Below are positions 7,054-15,833 of a stretch of DNA of 42,015 bases, one piece after another. Source of the DNA: Bacteroidales bacterium (GTDB lineage Bacteria > Bacteroidota > Bacteroidia > Bacteroidales > WCHB1-69). The stretch is taken from the NCBI GenBank assembly GCA_017962275.1, contig JAGCVQ010000059.1:1-42015 (forward strand), given 5' to 3'. The position numbers and the translations under genes are program-made. The notes beneath the pieces are model-generated. The model was not told the origin of the DNA and did no database searches. It worked only from the letters and a program-made list of their open reading frames with translations. Numbering within the stretch: position 1 is the first letter of the stretch; the number at the start of each line of letters is the position of its first letter.

Positions 7054-7515
7054 ATGTCAGGTATTAACAAAGTAATCCTCGTGGGTCATTTAGGAAAAGA
7101 CCCGGAAATCAGAACATTTGAGAACGGCAGCAAGGTGGCGCATTTCACGTTGGCCACGACCGAGTACCGTAAGGACAAGGACGGCAACCGTGTGGAGATG
7201 ACCGAATGGCACAACATCGTGATGTGGCGCAACTTGGCGGAACTGGCGGAGAAGTATCTCCGAAAGGGCCGGCAGATCTATGTGGAGGGCCGCTTGCGCA
7301 CCCGCACCTGGGACGACGCAAACGGCGTGAGGCACTACTTCACGGAGGTGGATGCCAACACCTTCCTCTTCCTGTCGCCGAAGGAGAGCTACGGTCCGAC
7401 CGTGACGCAGGTGCCGAACCAAACGGTTGCGATGCCGCAGCCGCCGCAGCCGCAACCCGTCCCGCCGGAAGGCCCTGTGCCAGACGAGAGTTTCTCGGAC
7501 GACCTGCCATTCTGA
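7054..7515 (+). CDS. ssb: Single-stranded DNA-binding protein
   Basis: 153 aa. The OB fold spans residues 1 to about 110 and opens MSGINKVILVGHLGKDPEIR. TEWHNIVMWRNLAELAEKYLRKG and QIYVEGRLRTRTW are the classic SSB strand and helix signatures, with the conserved Trp residues that stack on ssDNA. A Pro/Gln-rich linker leads to the acidic tip DDLPF, the docking peptide for SSB-interacting proteins in replication, recombination and repair. RecG, encoded at 15.8-17.9 kb, is one known partner in other bacteria. The start at 7054 is chosen because the -7 element at 7023 places the transcription start downstream of the alternative GTG. A bidirectional hairpin terminator separates it from convergent alaS. 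Confidence 0.97.
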   Translation: MSGINKVILVGHLGKDPEIRTFENGSKVAHFTLATTEYRKDKDGNRVEMTEWHNIVMWRNLAELAEKYLRKGRQIYVEGRLRTRTWDDANGVRHYFTEVDANTFLFLSPKESYGPTVTQVPNQTVAMPQPPQPQPVPPEGPVPDESFSDDLPF

Positions 7516-7525
7516 TGAAAAAGAC

Positions 7526-7550
7526 AACGGCGGCCTTGCGGGCCGCCGTT
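7526..7550. terminator. Bidirectional intrinsic terminator between ssb and alaS
   Basis: AACGGCGGCC and GGCCGCCGTT form a perfect 10-bp GC-rich stem with a 5-nt loop. It is flanked by an A5 run on the left (7518-7522) and by GTCTTTA on the right, so it can serve both convergent genes. Confidence 0.85.
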
Positions 7551-7557
7551 GATGTCT

Positions 7558-10170
7558 TTACGACAATTTCTCCTTCGCCTGTTGGACGGCCTCGCTGACC
7601 GCGGCTGCCACCCCGTCGGGGTTCTTGCCGCCGGCCATGGCGAGTGTCGGATGACCGCCGCCACCGCCCTGGATCAGCTTGCCTGCCGCACGCACTAAGG
7701 TCGGGGCGTCCACCTTGTCGGTCAGGTTGGTGCTGATGGCAACCGCCAAGTTCGGTTTGCCGTCGTGCACGCTGCCCAAGACCACCACATGGTTGTCGCC
7801 CTCGCGCAGCTGCAAGGCGACCTGACGCAGGAGGTCGGCAGAATAGTCGGTGACCTTCGTCATGAAGAGCACTCCGTTGACCTCTTCGGCATTCTCCATC
7901 AGGGATTTGCCGAACTCCAAGGCCATCTGCCGGTCGATATCCTCCATCTTCTTGCGCAACATCTGGCAGTCGTCCTGCAACTTCTGCACCGATTGCAGCA
8001 GATTGGAGGCGTTCAGCATGGTCTTCAGCTGTGTCAGGGTGTCTTGGTCGGCATAGACCAACTGCTCAGCGGCCTCGCCGGTCACGGCTTCGATACGACG
8101 CACACCAGCGGCCACTGCGCCCTCGGAGACGATCTTGAAGAATCCGATGTTGCCCGTCGCGGAGGTGTGGGTACCACCGCAAAGCTCCACCGCGTCTCCG
8201 AACTGGATCACGCGGACGGTCTTGCCGTACTTCTCCCCGAACAGGGCGATGGCACCACGTTCGCGAGCCTCCTCGATCGGCACATCGACAAATTCCTGCA
8301 AGGGCAGGTTCTGTCGGATCATGGTATTGACCATCTGCTCGGCCTTGCGCAGCTCCTCGTCCGTCACCTTGGCGAAATGCGAGAAGTCGAAACGCAGGCG
8401 GTCGGAGGCCACCATGGAGCCCTTTTGCTCCACGTGGGTACCCAGAACCGCACGCAAAGCATGGTCAAGCAAGTGCGTGGCGGAGTGGTTGTTGGCCGTT
8501 TTCTGGCGTTTCACCTCATCGATGTGCGCCGTGAAATCCGCCGTCACATCGTTCGGAATCTTGTTGGCGTGATGAATCACCAGGTTGTTCTCCTTGGTGG
8601 TGTTGTAGATATCCACCGTCTCCGTGCCGTTGGTCAGCACACCGGTATCGCCTACCTGTCCGCCCGACTCCGCATAGAACGGGGTTCTGTCGAGCACAAT
8701 CTGGAAGTAGGTCTTGTTCTTGGCGGTCACTTGTCTGTATTTCACGATCTTGCAGGCGCAAGACGGTTCCTTGTAGCCCACAAACTCGGTGGGATTCTCC
8801 TGCGGGAGGAGCTCCACCCAGTCGCCGGCGGAAATGGACGTGGCGGCGCGGGAACGCTCCTTCTGCTGACGGAGACCCTCGGCGAAACCGTCCATATCGA
8901 CAGTCAGGTTCTTTTCCGAGGCCATGAGGCAGGTCAGGTCGATCGGGAAGCCGTAAGTATCGAACAGCTCGAAGGCGAAATCACCGTCGATGACGGTTTT
9001 GCCCGCCATCTTCTTGACGTAGTTCTCGAATTTCAGGATTCCGGAATCGAGGGTCTTGAGGAAAGAGTTCTCCTCCTCGCGGATGACGTTCTCGATGAGT
9101 TGCTGCTGGGCCTTGATTTCCGGGAACTGATGACCCATCTGCGCCACGAGGTCAGTGACCAGCGTGTTCATGAAAGGTTCCTTGAAGTTGAGGAAGGTGA
9201 AACCGTAGCGGATGGCGCGACGCAAAATACGACGGATCACATAGCCGGCACCTGTGTTGGAGGGCAGCTGTCCGTCGGCGATGGCGAACGTGACGGCACG
9301 CAAGTGGTCGGCGACCACGCGCAGGGCCACATCGACATCGTGTTTGTCACCGTAGCGAACGCCCGATTTCTGAGCGATCTTTTGGATAATCGGCTGGAAA
9401 ACGTCCGTGTCGTAGTTGGATTTCTTGCCCTGCACGGCCATGCAGAGGCGTTCGAAACCCATACCCGTATCGACGTGTTTGGCCGCCAGCGGGTGCAACT
9501 CGCCGGAAGCCACGCGGTTGAACTGCATGAACACCAAGTTCCAAATCTCGATGACGAGCGGGTTGTCCTTGTTCACCAATTCGGCACCGGGAACCTTGGC
9601 GCGTTCGGCATCGTCGCGCAGGTCGATGTGGATTTCCGAGCAGGGGCCACACGGACCGGTGTCGCCCATCTCCCAGAAGTTATCCTTCTTGTTGCCCTTG
9701 AGGATGCGGTCTTCCGGCAGGTATGCTTTCCAAAAGTCGTACGCTTCCTGGTCGAAAGCGGTGCCGTCCTTCTCGTCGCCGGCGAAAACGGTGGCGTAGA
9801 GGCGGGACTTGTCGAGCTTCATCACCTCGGTGAGGAACTCCCAACCGAAGGCGATGGCCTCCTTCTTGAAGTAATCGCCGAACGACCAGGTGCCGAGCAT
9901 CTCGAACATGGTGTGGTGGTAGGTGTCGCGACCGACCTCCTCCAGGTCGTTGTGCTTGCCGGAGACGCGGAGACACTTTTGGGAATCGGCCACACGGGGG
10001 TACTCGCGGGGCACGTTGCCGAGGAAGATGTCTTTAAACTGGTTCATGCCGGCATTGGTGAACATCAATGTCGGGTCATTCTTCACCACCATCGGCGCGG
10101 AGGGCACGATATGGTGGCCTTTGGACTTGAAGAAGTCCAGAAAAGCGGTTCTTATTTCGTTAGATGTCAT
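7558..10170 (-). CDS. alaS: Alanyl-tRNA synthetase
   Basis: 870 aa, full family length, starting MTSNEIRTAFLDFF. The class II aminoacylation core is at residues 1 to about 245 (KSKGHHIVPSAPMV, TNAGMNQFKD, WEMGDTGPCGPCSEIHID). A helical tRNA-binding region follows, then the editing domain with zinc ligands HSATH (562-566) and CGGTH (664-668), which removes mischarged Ser and Gly. The C-terminal DHHA1/C-Ala domain ends in the GGGGGHPTLAMAGGK signature. It attaches alanine to tRNA-Ala in the cytosol. The frame is open a further 106 codons upstream, but that extension crosses the promoter at 10190-10197 and the divergent gene, so 10170 is the start. The stop lies 7 bp from the terminator stem. 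Confidence 0.98.
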   Translation of the reverse strand: MTSNEIRTAFLDFFKSKGHHIVPSAPMVVKNDPTLMFTNAGMNQFKDIFLGNVPREYPRVADSQKCLRVSGKHNDLEEVGRDTYHHTMFEMLGTWSFGDYFKKEAIAFGWEFLTEVMKLDKSRLYATVFAGDEKDGTAFDQEAYDFWKAYLPEDRILKGNKKDNFWEMGDTGPCGPCSEIHIDLRDDAERAKVPGAELVNKDNPLVIEIWNLVFMQFNRVASGELHPLAAKHVDTGMGFERLCMAVQGKKSNYDTDVFQPIIQKIAQKSGVRYGDKHDVDVALRVVADHLRAVTFAIADGQLPSNTGAGYVIRRILRRAIRYGFTFLNFKEPFMNTLVTDLVAQMGHQFPEIKAQQQLIENVIREEENSFLKTLDSGILKFENYVKKMAGKTVIDGDFAFELFDTYGFPIDLTCLMASEKNLTVDMDGFAEGLRQQKERSRAATSISAGDWVELLPQENPTEFVGYKEPSCACKIVKYRQVTAKNKTYFQIVLDRTPFYAESGGQVGDTGVLTNGTETVDIYNTTKENNLVIHHANKIPNDVTADFTAHIDEVKRQKTANNHSATHLLDHALRAVLGTHVEQKGSMVASDRLRFDFSHFAKVTDEELRKAEQMVNTMIRQNLPLQEFVDVPIEEARERGAIALFGEKYGKTVRVIQFGDAVELCGGTHTSATGNIGFFKIVSEGAVAAGVRRIEAVTGEAAEQLVYADQDTLTQLKTMLNASNLLQSVQKLQDDCQMLRKKMEDIDRQMALEFGKSLMENAEEVNGVLFMTKVTDYSADLLRQVALQLREGDNHVVVLGSVHDGKPNLAVAISTNLTDKVDAPTLVRAAGKLIQGGGGGHPTLAMAGGKNPDGVAAAVSEAVQQAKEKLS

Positions 10171-10189
10171 ACTCGTGAAAATTAAGCGG

Positions 10190-10197
10190 CAAAAGTA
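10190..10197 (-). promoter_or_regulatory. -7 element TACTTTTG for alaS
   Basis: The minus strand reads TACTTTTG, 19 bp upstream of the alaS ATG. Only 13 bp separate it from the divergent -7 element at 10211, so each promoter's -33 region overlaps the other promoter and polymerase binding may be mutually exclusive. Confidence 0.65.
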
Positions 10198-10210
10198 CGT
10201 TTTTTTTGTG

Positions 10211-10218
10211 TATCTTTG
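10211..10218 (+). promoter_or_regulatory. -7 element TATCTTTG for the flippase-rfaE2-M23 operon
   Basis: TATCTTTG followed by CCG. Initiation is expected near 10225, upstream of the ATG candidates at 10232 and 10247. Confidence 0.65.
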
Positions 10219-10246
10219 CCGTTTGTTTTGAATGCTTCTGGCGAAT

Positions 10247-11323
10247 ATGAAAAAGCTAAAGAGATTATTGCCCGACATCCTCAAACTAATCCTGTTCTTG
10301 GGATTAGGGATATTGTTTATTTGGCTATCTGTCAAAGATTTAAGCAAGGAAGACATCCAAATGATCTTTTCATCGATGTCGTTGGTCAACAATCCCCACG
10401 GCTGGCTCTTCATTTCGCTTTCGGTGGCGGCCATTGTGGCGGCGGACCTCATTCGTGCCGCCCGTGCCGAGCTCCTGCTGAAATCCATCCACTACAAACC
10501 ACGCTTCTCGATGATGTTCTATTCCGTGATGGTCTGCTATCTGGCCAACCTCGCCCTGCCCCGCCTCGGCGAGATTCTCCGCTGCACTTTCCTCCAACGC
10601 TACGAGAACATCCCCTTCCAGAAAACCCTCGGCACGGTCATCCTCGAACGCGCCGTCGATGTGGTCTGCTGGCTCTTCCTGCTCGTCATCGCGATGCTGC
10701 TGAACAACGGTCTGCTGTCGCAACTCGTTGTGGATCAGAGCACTGGTACCACCCTTCAGGATTGGTTCGCGCAGAAGGGTCTCAGCTACGTAGGCAACTA
10801 TCTGATATATGCGATCATTCTGCTTGTCATCCTGCTGATTGTCCTCATTCGCGTCACGCGCAACTGGTGGCAGAAGAAGCCCGCTCTCGTGAAAATCGCC
10901 AACTTCTTCAAAGGCATTTGGCATGGCTTCGTCTCCATCAAGGACATCCCCAACCCGTGGCATTTCGTCTTCTGGACCGTCGCGATGTGGGTCAGTTACT
11001 TCCTCGGGGTCTATTTCTTCTTCCACGCCCTGCCCTACCTGCAGCATGTCGGGCCCGGCGCGGCCTTCACCGTGCTGGTTTTCGGCACTATCGCCTTCAT
11101 CATCTCCCAAGGCGGATTGGGCGCATACCCGCTCATCACCGCCGGCATCGTCATGCTTTACGGTGTCTCCTACACGCAAGGCCTCGCCGCCGGTTGGATT
11201 GGCTGGATCCTGCAAACCGCTGTATCCCTGGTCCTCGGACTCTTCTCCCTCGTCGTCACGTCTTTCTACAAACGCCACGATGCATCCGTAATTCCCGAAG
11301 AAAATGGTCCGTCCGCTTCTTAA
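10247..11323 (+). CDS. Integral membrane protein of the AglD/MprF flippase-like family (UPF0104)
   Basis: 358 aa from the ATG at 10247 ([21 protein letters not shown]). An in-frame ATG at 10232 is also possible. About eight hydrophobic segments are visible. The central [33 protein letters not shown] and [14 protein letters not shown] are the conserved signatures of the lysylphosphatidylglycerol synthase transmembrane-domain family (PF03706). This is the flippase half of MprF; the soluble aminoacyl-transferase half is absent. Standalone members may translocate lipids or lipid-linked sugars, and no substrate can be assigned here. The gene overlaps rfaE2 by 20 nt, which suggests translational coupling. 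A DUF2156 protein (the other MprF half) is encoded separately at 36.6 kb. Confidence 0.85.
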   Translation: MKKLKRLLPDILKLILFLGLGILFIWLSVKDLSKEDIQMIFSSMSLVNNPHGWLFISLSVAAIVAADLIRAARAELLLKSIHYKPRFSMMFYSVMVCYLANLALPRLGEILRCTFLQRYENIPFQKTLGTVILERAVDVVCWLFLLVIAMLLNNGLLSQLVVDQSTGTTLQDWFAQKGLSYVGNYLIYAIILLVILLIVLIRVTRNWWQKKPALVKIANFFKGIWHGFVSIKDIPNPWHFVFWTVAMWVSYFLGVYFFFHALPYLQHVGPGAAFTVLVFGTIAFIISQGGLGAYPLITAGIVMLYGVSYTQGLAAGWIGWILQTAVSLVLGLFSLVVTSFYKRHDASVIPEENGPSAS

Positions 11324-11798
11324 TAATAATATTGAACAGAAAATCGTCTCCCGCGACTTCTTTGTGGAGAACGCCGTTAAACTGCACCGACAGAAAATCG
11401 TCTTTACGAACGGCTGTTTCGACGTGCTGCACTTCGGACATGTGCATTATCTGCTGCAAGCCAAAGCGTTGGGGGACATTCTCGTGGTCGGGTTGAACAG
11501 CGACGATTCCGTGCGGCGGCTGAAAGGTCCCTCACGACCGATCAACGGCGAGAAAGAACGGGCTTTCGTGTTGGCGGCACTCTCCTGCATCGACTATGTG
11601 ATTGTCTTCGAAGAAGACACGCCCAAGAAACTCATCGAAACGGTACGGCCGGACGTGTTGGTCAAAGGGGGTGATTACGCCCTTGACCAGATTGTCGGTG
11701 CGGATTTCGTGACGCGGAACGGCGGCACCGTCACCACCTTACCTTTCGTGGAGGGATTCTCCTCCACCCGGATCATTGAACAATTAAAAACCGAATAA
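11304..11798 (+). CDS. rfaE2: D-glycero-beta-D-manno-heptose 1-phosphate adenylyltransferase
   Basis: 164 aa, a single nucleotidyltransferase domain. [17 protein letters not shown] carries the HxGH motif (residues 43-46). [20 protein letters not shown] matches the RfaE2/HldE C-terminal domain, and [10 protein letters not shown] is the SSTR-type nucleotide-binding end. It transfers AMP from ATP to heptose 1-phosphate, giving ADP-heptose for lipopolysaccharide core or S-layer/glycoprotein glycans. The kinase domain is a separate gene not seen here. The start overlaps the flippase gene by 20 nt, and the stop TAA shares its last base with the ATG of the next gene, so the three genes form a tight operon. 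Confidence 0.93.
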   Translation: MVRPLLNNNIEQKIVSRDFFVENAVKLHRQKIVFTNGCFDVLHFGHVHYLLQAKALGDILVVGLNSDDSVRRLKGPSRPINGEKERAFVLAALSCIDYVIVFEEDTPKKLIETVRPDVLVKGGDYALDQIVGADFVTRNGGTVTTLPFVEGFSSTRIIEQLKTE

Positions 11799-12877
11799 TG
11801 AGAAAGTTACACCTTCTGATACTGCTGTTTTTCGCCGCCACCGTGACGGCGCAGAATCTGGATATCACCCCCTATTCCCAGAATATCGCGCTGGCAGATT
11901 CACTATCCGCCCCGAAAGAGGTGGTACGGCAGTTAGCCTCCTATCCTTCTGTATCAGAACCGTATGAAATCCCGGCCTACAGCCTTTATCAACGGTACTG
12001 GGACACGAACCATCTGCGGAGCCGGATGCTGGAGATTCCCTTCTCCAACGACCGGCTGATGCTGATGCTGGTGCAGGACGCCAACAACCCGTTTGTGATG
12101 CCGTGCCAGTTCGACAAGGTGCGGCTGACTTACGGCGAGACCAAAAGCGGCGGTTTCCATCCCGGCATCGACCTGAAAACCGAGCCGCAAACGTTAGTCA
12201 AGAGCTGCTTCGACGGTGTGGTACGCATGGCCAAGTACTATGGCGACTACGGTCTCATGGTGGTGGTGCGCCACTACAACGGCCTCGAAACCGTCTATGC
12301 CCACCTCGACAAGCTGTGCGTCAAGCCCAACCAAATCGTCAAGGCAGGACAGGTAATCGGGCAGACCGGCACTTCCGGCAACGCCAAAGAGTGCATTCTG
12401 CACTTCGAAACGCGCTTCATGAACGAGTATTTCGATCCGGAGTTGGTCATCGACTTCGACGAAGAGGATATACTACAGAATAACATGGCGCTGATGTCCC
12501 GCGACTTCAACATCCTTCCAATCAACGAAGTAGGCAGTTGGAAACCCTCGGCTCCGAACCCGAAAGCCGCCTCCCCCGACATCAAACCCGAGCCGGTCAA
12601 AGAGGAGAAAGCCGAGAAGGAACCGCAGCCCAAAAAGTTGAGTGTGGATCCGGACACACAATCGCCGGAAGTCTCAGGACAACCTGCGGAGCAGCCGCAG
12701 CCGAAACCTCAACCTCAGGCCGAGAATGGGGAGGCCGTTTACCACACGGTCGCGGCGGGCGAGAATCTCTACCGCATTTCGGTGAAATACAACACCACCG
12801 TGGATAAGATCATGAAACTCAACAATCTGAAGAATGCCGACCGGATTGTTGAAGGACAAAAGTTGCGAGTGAAATAA
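11798..12877 (+). CDS. Periplasmic M23-family protein with C-terminal LysM domain
   Basis: 359 aa with a signal peptide (cleavage near residue 18, TVTA before QN). A LytM/M23 domain spans about 95-230, and a Pro/Glu/Lys-rich linker leads to one LysM domain (about 315-359, opening YHTVAAGENLYRIS) for peptidoglycan or chitin-type glycan binding. Zinc ligands of the M23 fold are visible at His121 and Asp125 (HPGID) and His202 (LHFE), and the accessory His169 (YAHLDKL) is present. The first His of the canonical HxH pair is Ile200 (ILHFE), so catalytic competence is doubtful. It could be a weak endopeptidase or an amidase activator. It ends the flippase-rfaE2 operon and is followed 3 bp later by a 28-bp palindrome. 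Confidence 0.88.
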   Translation: MRKLHLLILLFFAATVTAQNLDITPYSQNIALADSLSAPKEVVRQLASYPSVSEPYEIPAYSLYQRYWDTNHLRSRMLEIPFSNDRLMLMLVQDANNPFVMPCQFDKVRLTYGETKSGGFHPGIDLKTEPQTLVKSCFDGVVRMAKYYGDYGLMVVVRHYNGLETVYAHLDKLCVKPNQIVKAGQVIGQTGTSGNAKECILHFETRFMNEYFDPELVIDFDEEDILQNNMALMSRDFNILPINEVGSWKPSAPNPKAASPDIKPEPVKEEKAEKEPQPKKLSVDPDTQSPEVSGQPAEQPQPKPQPQAENGEAVYHTVAAGENLYRISVKYNTTVDKIMKLNNLKNADRIVEGQKLRVK

Positions 12878-12879
12878 CA

Positions 12880-12907
12880 GTAGAGACGCAAAATATTGCG
12901 TCTCTAC
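12880..12907. repeat. 28-bp palindrome (family copy 1)
   Basis: Arms GTAGAGACGCAA and TTGCGTCTCTAC pair perfectly (12 bp) around AATA. It sits between the M23 gene and the convergent transporter gene. The same length and arms recur at 21950, 28234 and 29817. There is no T-tract, so it is not a classical intrinsic terminator. Confidence 0.92.
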
Positions 12908-12935
12908 AATGGTATTATCAAGAAAAAATACACAA

Positions 12936-14219
12936 TTACGCTTCAGTAGGAGTCGTTCCCTCTTCTTCTTTGAAGGCGAAGATAAATGTCACCGCGACCA
13001 CCAAGGCGTAAGCGGCGAAGACGAACCATGCGTTAGACCAACCTTGCATAATCGCCGTCGGTTCCGCACCGTGCCGCAACGGGTTGAAGACAAAATGATT
13101 AAGAACCGCTTGTGCGCCGAACGTTCCGATGGTGGCACCGATTCCGTTCGTCATCAGCATGAACAGCCCTTGCGCGGAAGAGCGGATGGAGGCATCCGTC
13201 TGCTGATCGACAAAGAGCGAACCGCTGATGTTGAAAAAGTCGAAAGCGACACCATAGACGATGCAGGAAAGGATGAAGAGCCACACGCCGGGTCCTGGGT
13301 TGCCCAAACCAAAGAAAGCAAAGCGCAACACCCACGCAAACATGGCGATCAGCATCACTTTCTTGATGCCGAACCGCTTCAAGCAGAAGGGAATCAGCAA
13401 GATACACAACGTCTCGGAAATCTGCGAAAGCGAAATCAGCATGTTCGCGTGCTTCACGCCGAAGGTGTCCGCATATTCCGGAAGGTGGCCAAAACTGTGC
13501 AGGAACGGGTTGGCGAAACCGTTCGTGATTTGCAACGAAACGCCCAAGAGCATCGAAAAGACGAAGAAAACCGCCATCTTTCTCTGTTTGAAGAGCGTGA
13601 AGGCCCGTAAACCGAACATATCCACCACCGAGGTGACCTTGCCGTCCGAATTGCTTTTGCACGCCGGCAGGGTGAACGCATAGAGTCCCAACGCGAGGCC
13701 GATGCATCCGCTCATCACGAACTGAGAGGCTTTCGCCTGGAAGCCCAGCAGGTCAACACACCACATCGCCACGATGAAGCCGATGGTGCCGAAGACGCGA
13801 ATCGGGGGGAAATGCTTCACGCGGTCAAGGCCGGCCTCTTCCAACGCGTAGTACGCTACCGAATTGGATAGCGCGATGGTGGGCATATAAAACGCCACGC
13901 CGATGGTGTATAACGTGAACAGCGGACCGAATTGCACCGCATCGCCCGCACCCAATCCGTACAGACCGGCACAAATCATCGCCGCGCCCGAAATCAGATG
14001 GCTGATGCCCAACATCTTCTGCGCCTGAATCCATCGATCCGCCAAAATGCCGATGATGGCGGGCATGAAGATGGAGACGATGCCCTGTATCGAATAGAAG
14101 ACACCGATCTGTCGGCCCAATCCGTGCGTGTGCAGGTAGGTGCCCATGCAGGTCAAATACGCCCCCCAGACGGCAAACTGGAGGAAATTCATCAGAACAA
14201 GTCTGGATTTTACGTTCAT
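12936..14219 (-). CDS. MFS transporter, NupG-like nucleoside:proton symporter family
   Basis: 427 aa from the ATG at 14219 (MNVKSRLVLMNFLQFAVWGA). Twelve hydrophobic segments are discernible. The opening LMNFLQFAVWGAYLTCMGTYL, the loop IIGILADRWIQAQK and the C-terminal half (NGIGATIGTFGAQAVLNHF) match the nucleoside:H+ symporter branch of the major facilitator superfamily (NupG/XapB). It would import nucleosides across the inner membrane. Exact substrate is not determinable. It lies downstream of the FAH-family gene on the same strand with a 118-bp gap that contains a heptad array. The frame is open 29 codons further upstream, but that stretch is intergenic in composition. Confidence 0.85.
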   Translation of the reverse strand: MNVKSRLVLMNFLQFAVWGAYLTCMGTYLHTHGLGRQIGVFYSIQGIVSIFMPAIIGILADRWIQAQKMLGISHLISGAAMICAGLYGLGAGDAVQFGPLFTLYTIGVAFYMPTIALSNSVAYYALEEAGLDRVKHFPPIRVFGTIGFIVAMWCVDLLGFQAKASQFVMSGCIGLALGLYAFTLPACKSNSDGKVTSVVDMFGLRAFTLFKQRKMAVFFVFSMLLGVSLQITNGFANPFLHSFGHLPEYADTFGVKHANMLISLSQISETLCILLIPFCLKRFGIKKVMLIAMFAWVLRFAFFGLGNPGPGVWLFILSCIVYGVAFDFFNISGSLFVDQQTDASIRSSAQGLFMLMTNGIGATIGTFGAQAVLNHFVFNPLRHGAEPTAIMQGWSNAWFVFAAYALVVAVTFIFAFKEEEGTTPTEA

Positions 14220-14312
14220 AATCTCACTGTTTTTAAGTATATGTATAAGATTAACCTGTTTGTTGTTTATGTTACTTTGACTGTTGACTTTGACGAGGAA
14301 CACCAATTCCAG

Positions 14313-14340
14313 AATCTCACATCTTACGTCTCACGTCTCA
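14313..14340 (-). repeat. Stop-anchored heptad array, four units, after the FAH-family gene
   Basis: On the minus strand the TGA stop opens TGAGACG, TGAGACG, TAAGATG, TGAGATT. The first two units are identical to those after gldB and the OmpP1-like gene, although the genes are unrelated. Confidence 0.92.
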
Positions 14341-14949
14341 CTTCACTTTGAAATCGAAAAGGCATTCGTCCTCCAGGAAACCCTGCAGATGGTCGTTGAT
14401 GTGCACCGGGCCCACTCCGACGGGCGTTCCGGTAAACAGGATGTCTCCCATCTTCAGCGTCATGAAGCGGGAAACGTAGGAAATCAGCGTGTCGATGGAG
14501 AAGAGCATCTCCTTGGTATGCCCCGCCTGCACCTTCTCGCCGTTCAGCAGAAGGTGGAAGTGGAGGTCCTGCACATCCGCGAATTTCGTTTTGGGAAGGA
14601 ACTTGCCCACCACAGCGGACCCGTCGAAAGCTTTGGCAATTTCCCAAGGCTCGCCCTCGGCCATGCATCTCCGCTGGATGTCGCGGGCCGTGAAATCCAC
14701 CCCGAGACCGATCTCGTCATAGTACTTATGAGCGAATTTCTCGTCGATGCACTTCCCCAGCCGATTGATTTTCACGATAATCTCGGTTTCGTAGTGAATC
14801 TCGTCGGAAAAGTCGGGCAGGAAGAAGGGACGGTTGCAGCGCGTGATGGCGGATTCGGGTTTCAGGAAAAACACCGGCTGTGTCGGCACCGCGTTATGCA
14901 GCTCCGCCGCGTGCGCCGCATAGTTCCGACCAATGCAAATGAACTTCAT
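14338..14949 (-). CDS. Fumarylacetoacetate hydrolase-family protein (FAHD1-like)
   Basis: 203 aa, the short form of the family. It starts MKFICIGRNYAAHAAEL. The metal-binding core is seen in EIHYETEIIVKI (acidic ligand pair) and DFTARDIQRRCMAEGEPWEIAKAFDGSA. LFTGTPVGVGPV is the conserved C-terminal loop. Relatives act as acylpyruvases or oxaloacetate decarboxylases with Mg2+ or Mn2+ in the cytosol. The substrate cannot be fixed from sequence. It starts 5 bp from the stop of the small barrel gene (14955), so the two are probably co-transcribed from the promoter at 15755. Confidence 0.9.
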   Translation of the reverse strand: MKFICIGRNYAAHAAELHNAVPTQPVFFLKPESAITRCNRPFFLPDFSDEIHYETEIIVKINRLGKCIDEKFAHKYYDEIGLGVDFTARDIQRRCMAEGEPWEIAKAFDGSAVVGKFLPKTKFADVQDLHFHLLLNGEKVQAGHTKEMLFSIDTLISYVSRFMTLKMGDILFTGTPVGVGPVHINDHLQGFLEDECLFDFKVK

Positions 14950-14954
14950 ACCGG

Positions 14955-15728
14955 TTAGAAGAAGTTGATGTTCAGGGCAATTTCTACACTGCCTATATTA
15001 GCGCGCTGGTCAAGTTTGCTGAAGCTGTTCTGCGCCTTGCCTTTCCCCTTGAAATAGTTGGAAAACGACTGCACATAGTTGATCATCACCCCCGCACGCA
15101 TGGCCGGGGTCACCGAATATTCAAAGCCGACACCCAAAATGAAGGATTCCTTGAACAGGGCGACTTCATCGGAAGCAAGCTTCTCACGCGACCAAAGTTC
15201 GGTGCCGAACATATAACTATCAGTGTTCGAGGCATACAGGTTAAAGCTGTGGAGCAAACCCGCATTACCGCAAATGTAGAAGTTGTCGATGGAGTTGGTC
15301 TTCATGGTGATCATCGTCGGGACAGTGAGATAGATGGAGCGATAGGTGCGCTGCGTGGGAGTGCTGTCGGCGGAGATGCCGAGCGACCATATCGGGATGA
15401 TGTCCAGGAACTTCATCTTGCCACCGGTATGCTCCGCAAAGACACCCGTCGAGAAATAGTAATTCTTCCCCTGGGTCAGGTTGATATTGAGGTTGATACC
15501 GTAGCGCATGCCCATAATGGCCCCGTTCTTTTCGTAGCCTTCCGTATGCGGATACATCCACGAAATGGTCGGGGCGAACGTCACGCCGAAGTTGACGCGG
15601 GAACCGACACCGGGATCCTTGATGAACGTGGAGGACATCCTCCCGCTCTTGTCATAATCGGCCCCCTGTGCACAGGCACCCCAAACGAAGGCCACCATTA
15701 TCACGGATAACAGAATGATTTTTTTCAT
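14955..15728 (-). CDS. Outer-membrane beta-barrel protein (porin/OmpW-PorT-like size class)
   Basis: 257 aa from the ATG at 15728. The signal peptide MKKIILLSVIMVAFVWGACA precedes QGADYDKSG. The mature chain alternates hydrophobic and polar residues in about eight strands (for example GVTFAPTISWMYP, MGMRYGINLNINLTQGKNYYFSTGVF, FILGVGFEYSVTPAMRAGVMINYV) and ends ALNINFF with a terminal Phe. This fits the Bacteroidota OMP_b-brl family, which includes PorT of the T9SS. PorT identity is possible but I see no decisive signature. It has its own promoter at 15755. The frame's upstream extension lies in heptad repeat and is not coding. Confidence 0.8.
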   Translation of the reverse strand: MKKIILLSVIMVAFVWGACAQGADYDKSGRMSSTFIKDPGVGSRVNFGVTFAPTISWMYPHTEGYEKNGAIMGMRYGINLNINLTQGKNYYFSTGVFAEHTGGKMKFLDIIPIWSLGISADSTPTQRTYRSIYLTVPTMITMKTNSIDNFYICGNAGLLHSFNLYASNTDSYMFGTELWSREKLASDEVALFKESFILGVGFEYSVTPAMRAGVMINYVQSFSNYFKGKGKAQNSFSKLDQRANIGSVEIALNINFF

Positions 15729-15754
15729 AATAGGTTTGGTTTTTAATTCAGCCG

Positions 15755-15762
15755 CAAAAGTA
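15755..15762 (-). promoter_or_regulatory. -7 element TACTTTTG for the small barrel gene
   Basis: The minus strand reads TACTTTTG, 26 bp upstream of the ATG at 15728. It lies just downstream of the inverted heptad array in the direction of transcription. Confidence 0.65.
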
Positions 15763-15770
15763 CATTTTTT

Positions 15771-15833
15771 TGTGACGTGTGACTTGTGATTTGTGATTTG
15801 TGACATTATCTCCCTATAACCATGTAACCCTTA
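15771..15833 (-). repeat. Nine heptads between recG and the barrel gene, forward then inverted
   Basis: On the minus strand the TAA stop of recG opens four loose 7-mers (TAAGGGT, TACATGG, TTATAGG, GAGATAA). Five clear inverted units follow: TGTCACA, AATCACA, AATCACA, AGTCACA, CGTCACA. The inverted half matches the 6856-6932 array unit for unit. Confidence 0.8.

Noticed and set aside
7765-10185. Very long open frame (about 800 codons) on the plus strand opposite alaS
   Set aside because: It is the mirror of a certain alaS gene. Its product is rich in Leu/Val/His/Gly without any recognisable domain, which is what antisense of GC-rich codons gives. Similar long mirrors at 26204-27586, 31329-32972 and 35009-36574 were rejected for the same reason.
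10171-10488. N-terminal extension of alaS by 106 codons
   Set aside because: It overlaps the divergent flippase gene and both promoters, and the AlaRS family starts at the MTSNEIRTAF-like sequence at 10170.
12880-12907. 28-bp palindrome as an intrinsic terminator
   Set aside because: A strong stem but no T-run on either strand. A terminator role remains possible only by a factor-dependent or blocking mechanism, so I list it as a repeat.
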